Positions 6,701 to 6,957 of a stretch of 6,957 bases of DNA are shown here, piece after piece. The first letter of the stretch is position 1; each line of letters opens with the position of its first letter. The notes beneath the pieces were generated by a model. It made no database searches, was not told the origin of the DNA, and worked only from the letters and a program-made list of their open reading frames with translations. The stretch covers positions 1 to 6,957 of the forward strand of contig JACMPN010000389.1 in assembly GCA_014377495.1 (NCBI GenBank). The letters run 5' to 3'. This DNA comes from Candidatus Sericytochromatia bacterium. GTDB taxonomy: Bacteria; Cyanobacteriota; Sericytochromatia; JACMPN01. The translations under genes were made by a program, and so were the position numbers.

Positions 6701-6933
6701 TCTCCTATATGTCCGCTCCGGTGATATCCAATGTGCCGACGTTCATTCCCTGGAAATCGGTCGCCAATCCCAACAACCCAGGCCTCGTGCGCCGGGCCTT
6801 GGAACAGGCGAACTCCAGTGTCCACACGGTGGCCCCGGAATTGGCCATGGCGAAGAACATGTACACGATGCTGTCCAAGATCATCGCGTCCCGGAAGAGC
6901 AACTTCGATCTGCTGGCCGGACTGATCCGCTAG
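3799..6933 (+). CDS. Flagellar hook/rod-family protein (FlgE/FlgG-like) with a large multidomain central insertion
   Basis: At 1044 residues this is far longer than usual FlgG (about 260) or FlgE (about 400). Both ends carry the hook-basal-body signature. Residues 1-130 contain a helical start, SGYKAERMTF, DYSQGDISSS, then MAIRGGGFFAV (86-96), YTRDGEF (108-114) and GYYLL, which match the 'aIqGdGFFvv...YTRaGnF...dGy.vlG' pattern. Residues 995-1044 contain LEQANSSV and an amphipathic helix ending NFDLLAGLIR, matching the C-terminal D0 helix. There is no Sec signal, as expected for flagellar type III export. Between them lie two DUF2135/YfaP-like modules (192-386, 390-583), two MAM-like modules (588-717, 725-849) and a further beta-rich segment (about 855-950). 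The paralogue cannot be chosen (FlgE, FlgF, FlgG or a specialised variant). It could be a decorated hook or an appendage protein on the flagellar export route. No other flagellar gene is in the window. Confidence 0.85.
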   Translation: MSNSDYIAMDSLKLLDRWVSLLNTQAAGTAASGYKAERMTFTGGVTQIDTLAGGLTSQLGEAGLHYSSAVDYSQGDISSSISADHMAIRGGGFFAVATSLTAGAAVQYTRDGEFHKDAGGFYRTKEGYYLLSADDVDPQANVVRDPVQFGRPFPSALDPFGPGGMGVTDLNFVGIYSGYWQDPPSAGLGLPMNYAVNMGSVGLAYTATATNPTNNAVWSATTAMAGMDAGYGAVGWYTNDTTADSGNGGGSLHYGQNNVATYATGQNRANKINIAADWTGTGDVDLHITEPGAVVTDKFDVTNNGLYIGATTGTAGGGGANPANSDENYLLNIPTGRADFGTPITAGTYSAIIDGATAATTVTYQIVEDYGTVHQAVVSSGSTAIAPPPINYIVDMGAAGLTDGTTFAAGSWIRSTPKTGPFGSVGWYSNDSTANNFGAAGSMHFGRQNTASYASGVDSAGKLDVVIDWALAGDVDLHVYEPGPEHTYYGDKFNNGILNRDQGTGVTYPGGPLYTDWDEWYTVNTDARGDGLPTPTTPSTNGVYNAQIYGYGGLAANTPVTYQFIEDAGTIHQNIVASGVVSVSNSQTVNLASATLANNTVQGSLFSPEYVINPIIPMTTIAFDHSYALDGTGVETNAAVDIMTFAYQTFDDASATWDAAVTTTIPKPTTAAAFATLSQSVATTGKGKLRFKWDFASVDGKKNAGRGWNLEKLVIDQGPPAAASVAIGSVVVADRRNSGSIYSPSFALNTAMSSANVSFDQNYLMDAFGGLEGNAAVDTMRFGYRLNGGAWSYLPSPKAGASSAGWVNYLQNVLTGGAANIQFRWDFDTVDGKYNAGRGWNMENFKLDQFAPTTSNYFRARVYDLNNGLAPGSTICIYNPVTGVEGVRVGVTEGAFVNVPFGVVADWPIPNGTVRIYDNMGVLADEHLYAPSIQSQGDIDVSLAFRRGLQPAIYDEPKVDLRASDRGISYMSAPVISNVPTFIPWKSVANPNNPGLVRRALEQANSSVHTVAPELAMAKNMYTMLSKIIASRKSNFDLLAGLIR
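4372..4956 (+). repeat. Module A, copy 1 (DUF2135/YfaP-like) of the hook-family protein
   Basis: Residues 192-386. Landmarks shared with copy 2 are a start NY.V.MG, VGWYTNDTTAD then GSLHYGQN (235-257 region), ADW followed by GDVDLHITEP (282-291), a DKF element, a Gly/Asn-rich loop, GTYSAIIDG and VTYQIVEDYGTVHQ (362-375). W...DVDLHV.EP is the hallmark of the DUF2135/YfaP beta-sandwich family. The two copies are clearly homologous as protein but diverged in DNA, so the duplication is old. Confidence 0.75.
4966..5547 (+). repeat. Module A, copy 2 (DUF2135/YfaP-like) of the hook-family protein
   Basis: Residues 390-583, immediately after a short APPP linker. It repeats the copy 1 landmarks in order: NYIVDMG, VGWYSNDSTAN, GSMHFGRQN, DW.LAGDVDLHVYEP (468-482), GDKFNNG, a longer Tyr/Trp-containing loop (YTDWDEWYTVN), GVYNAQIYG and VTYQFIEDAGTIHQ (560-573). 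The loop after DKF differs most between copies, which would vary the exposed surface. Confidence 0.75.
5560..5949 (+). repeat. Module B, copy 1 (MAM-like beta domain) of the hook-family protein
   Basis: Residues 588-717. It aligns without gaps to copy 2 over its first 20 residues (QGSLFSPEY against SGSIYSPSF) and shares FDHSYALD, ETNAAVDIMTFAY, a W-containing turn, LRFKWDFASVDGKKNAG (690-705) and GRGWNLEKLVIDQ. The order 'SP - hydrophobic strand - E..D.m.v.y - W - frfdf.svDg..N.GrGW.id' resembles the MAM-like/jelly-roll domains attached to secreted peptidases such as immune inhibitor A; this assignment is by pattern only. Confidence 0.7.
5971..6345 (+). repeat. Module B, copy 2 (MAM-like beta domain) of the hook-family protein
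   Basis: Residues 725-849, separated from copy 1 by a short Gly/Pro/Ala linker (GPPAAA). Shared landmarks are NSGSIYSPSFAL, FDQNYLMD, EGNAAVDTMRFGY, GGAWSYLP, QFRWDFDTVDGKYNAG (822-837) and GRGWNMENFKLDQ. The closing block from the DF..VDGK to the final LDQ is the best-conserved part of the repeat, which suggests a structural or ligand-binding role for its Asp, Asn and Trp. Confidence 0.7.
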
Positions 6934-6957
6934 CCCAAACTGGAAGAGCCGCCCGCA

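Noticed and set aside
6934..6957. Terminator after the hook-family gene
   Set aside because: The 24 bases before the window edge show no hairpin with a T-run; the region is too short to judge.

Overview
The window is G+C-rich bacterial DNA with five tightly packed genes, all on the + strand, and only one intergenic gap longer than 100 bases. No RNA gene, insertion sequence, CRISPR array or convincing terminator is visible. The organism cannot be fixed from this sequence alone. The MiaB half of the first gene has a cyanobacteria-like flavour (phrases such as GFKEITLLGQNVDSYG, NTAAYSPRKGTPAA and the NPK..Q.TGRTRTN segment of the TRAM domain), while the last gene belongs to the flagellar hook/rod family. 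A G+C-rich, flagellated, non-photosynthetic relative of Cyanobacteria (Sericytochromatia-like) would fit both, but this is a weak inference; another deep-branching flagellated phylum is possible. The lipoprotein signal on the fourth gene is compatible with a diderm but does not prove it.

Layout. Positions 2-1237 hold the 3' part of a tRNA methylthiotransferase (MiaB) that runs in frame, without a stop, into a complete dihydroneopterin aldolase (FolB) domain. Next comes folK (1281-1784) behind a strong ribosome binding site; its product acts directly after FolB in folate synthesis. A 154-residue protein of unknown function starts on the base after the folK stop (1785-2249). After 33 bases follows a predicted lipoprotein with a zinc-metallopeptidase HEFNH motif and a C-terminal beta-sandwich-like region (2283-3647). 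A 151-base gap (3648-3798), with an AT-rich patch that may hold a promoter, leads to a 1044-residue flagellar hook/rod-family protein (3799-6933). Its two ends are recognisable as the conserved ends of FlgE/FlgG-type proteins. Its middle is replaced by two copies of a DUF2135/YfaP-like module followed by two copies of a second, MAM-like module.

How the genes fit together. The first two genes form a housekeeping unit of tRNA modification plus two consecutive folate steps, and the small unknown gene is probably translated with folK. The metallopeptidase and the hook-like protein are both exported or surface proteins, but nothing in the sequence shows that they work together. The most unusual items are the MiaB-FolB fusion and the multidomain insertion in the hook-family protein.
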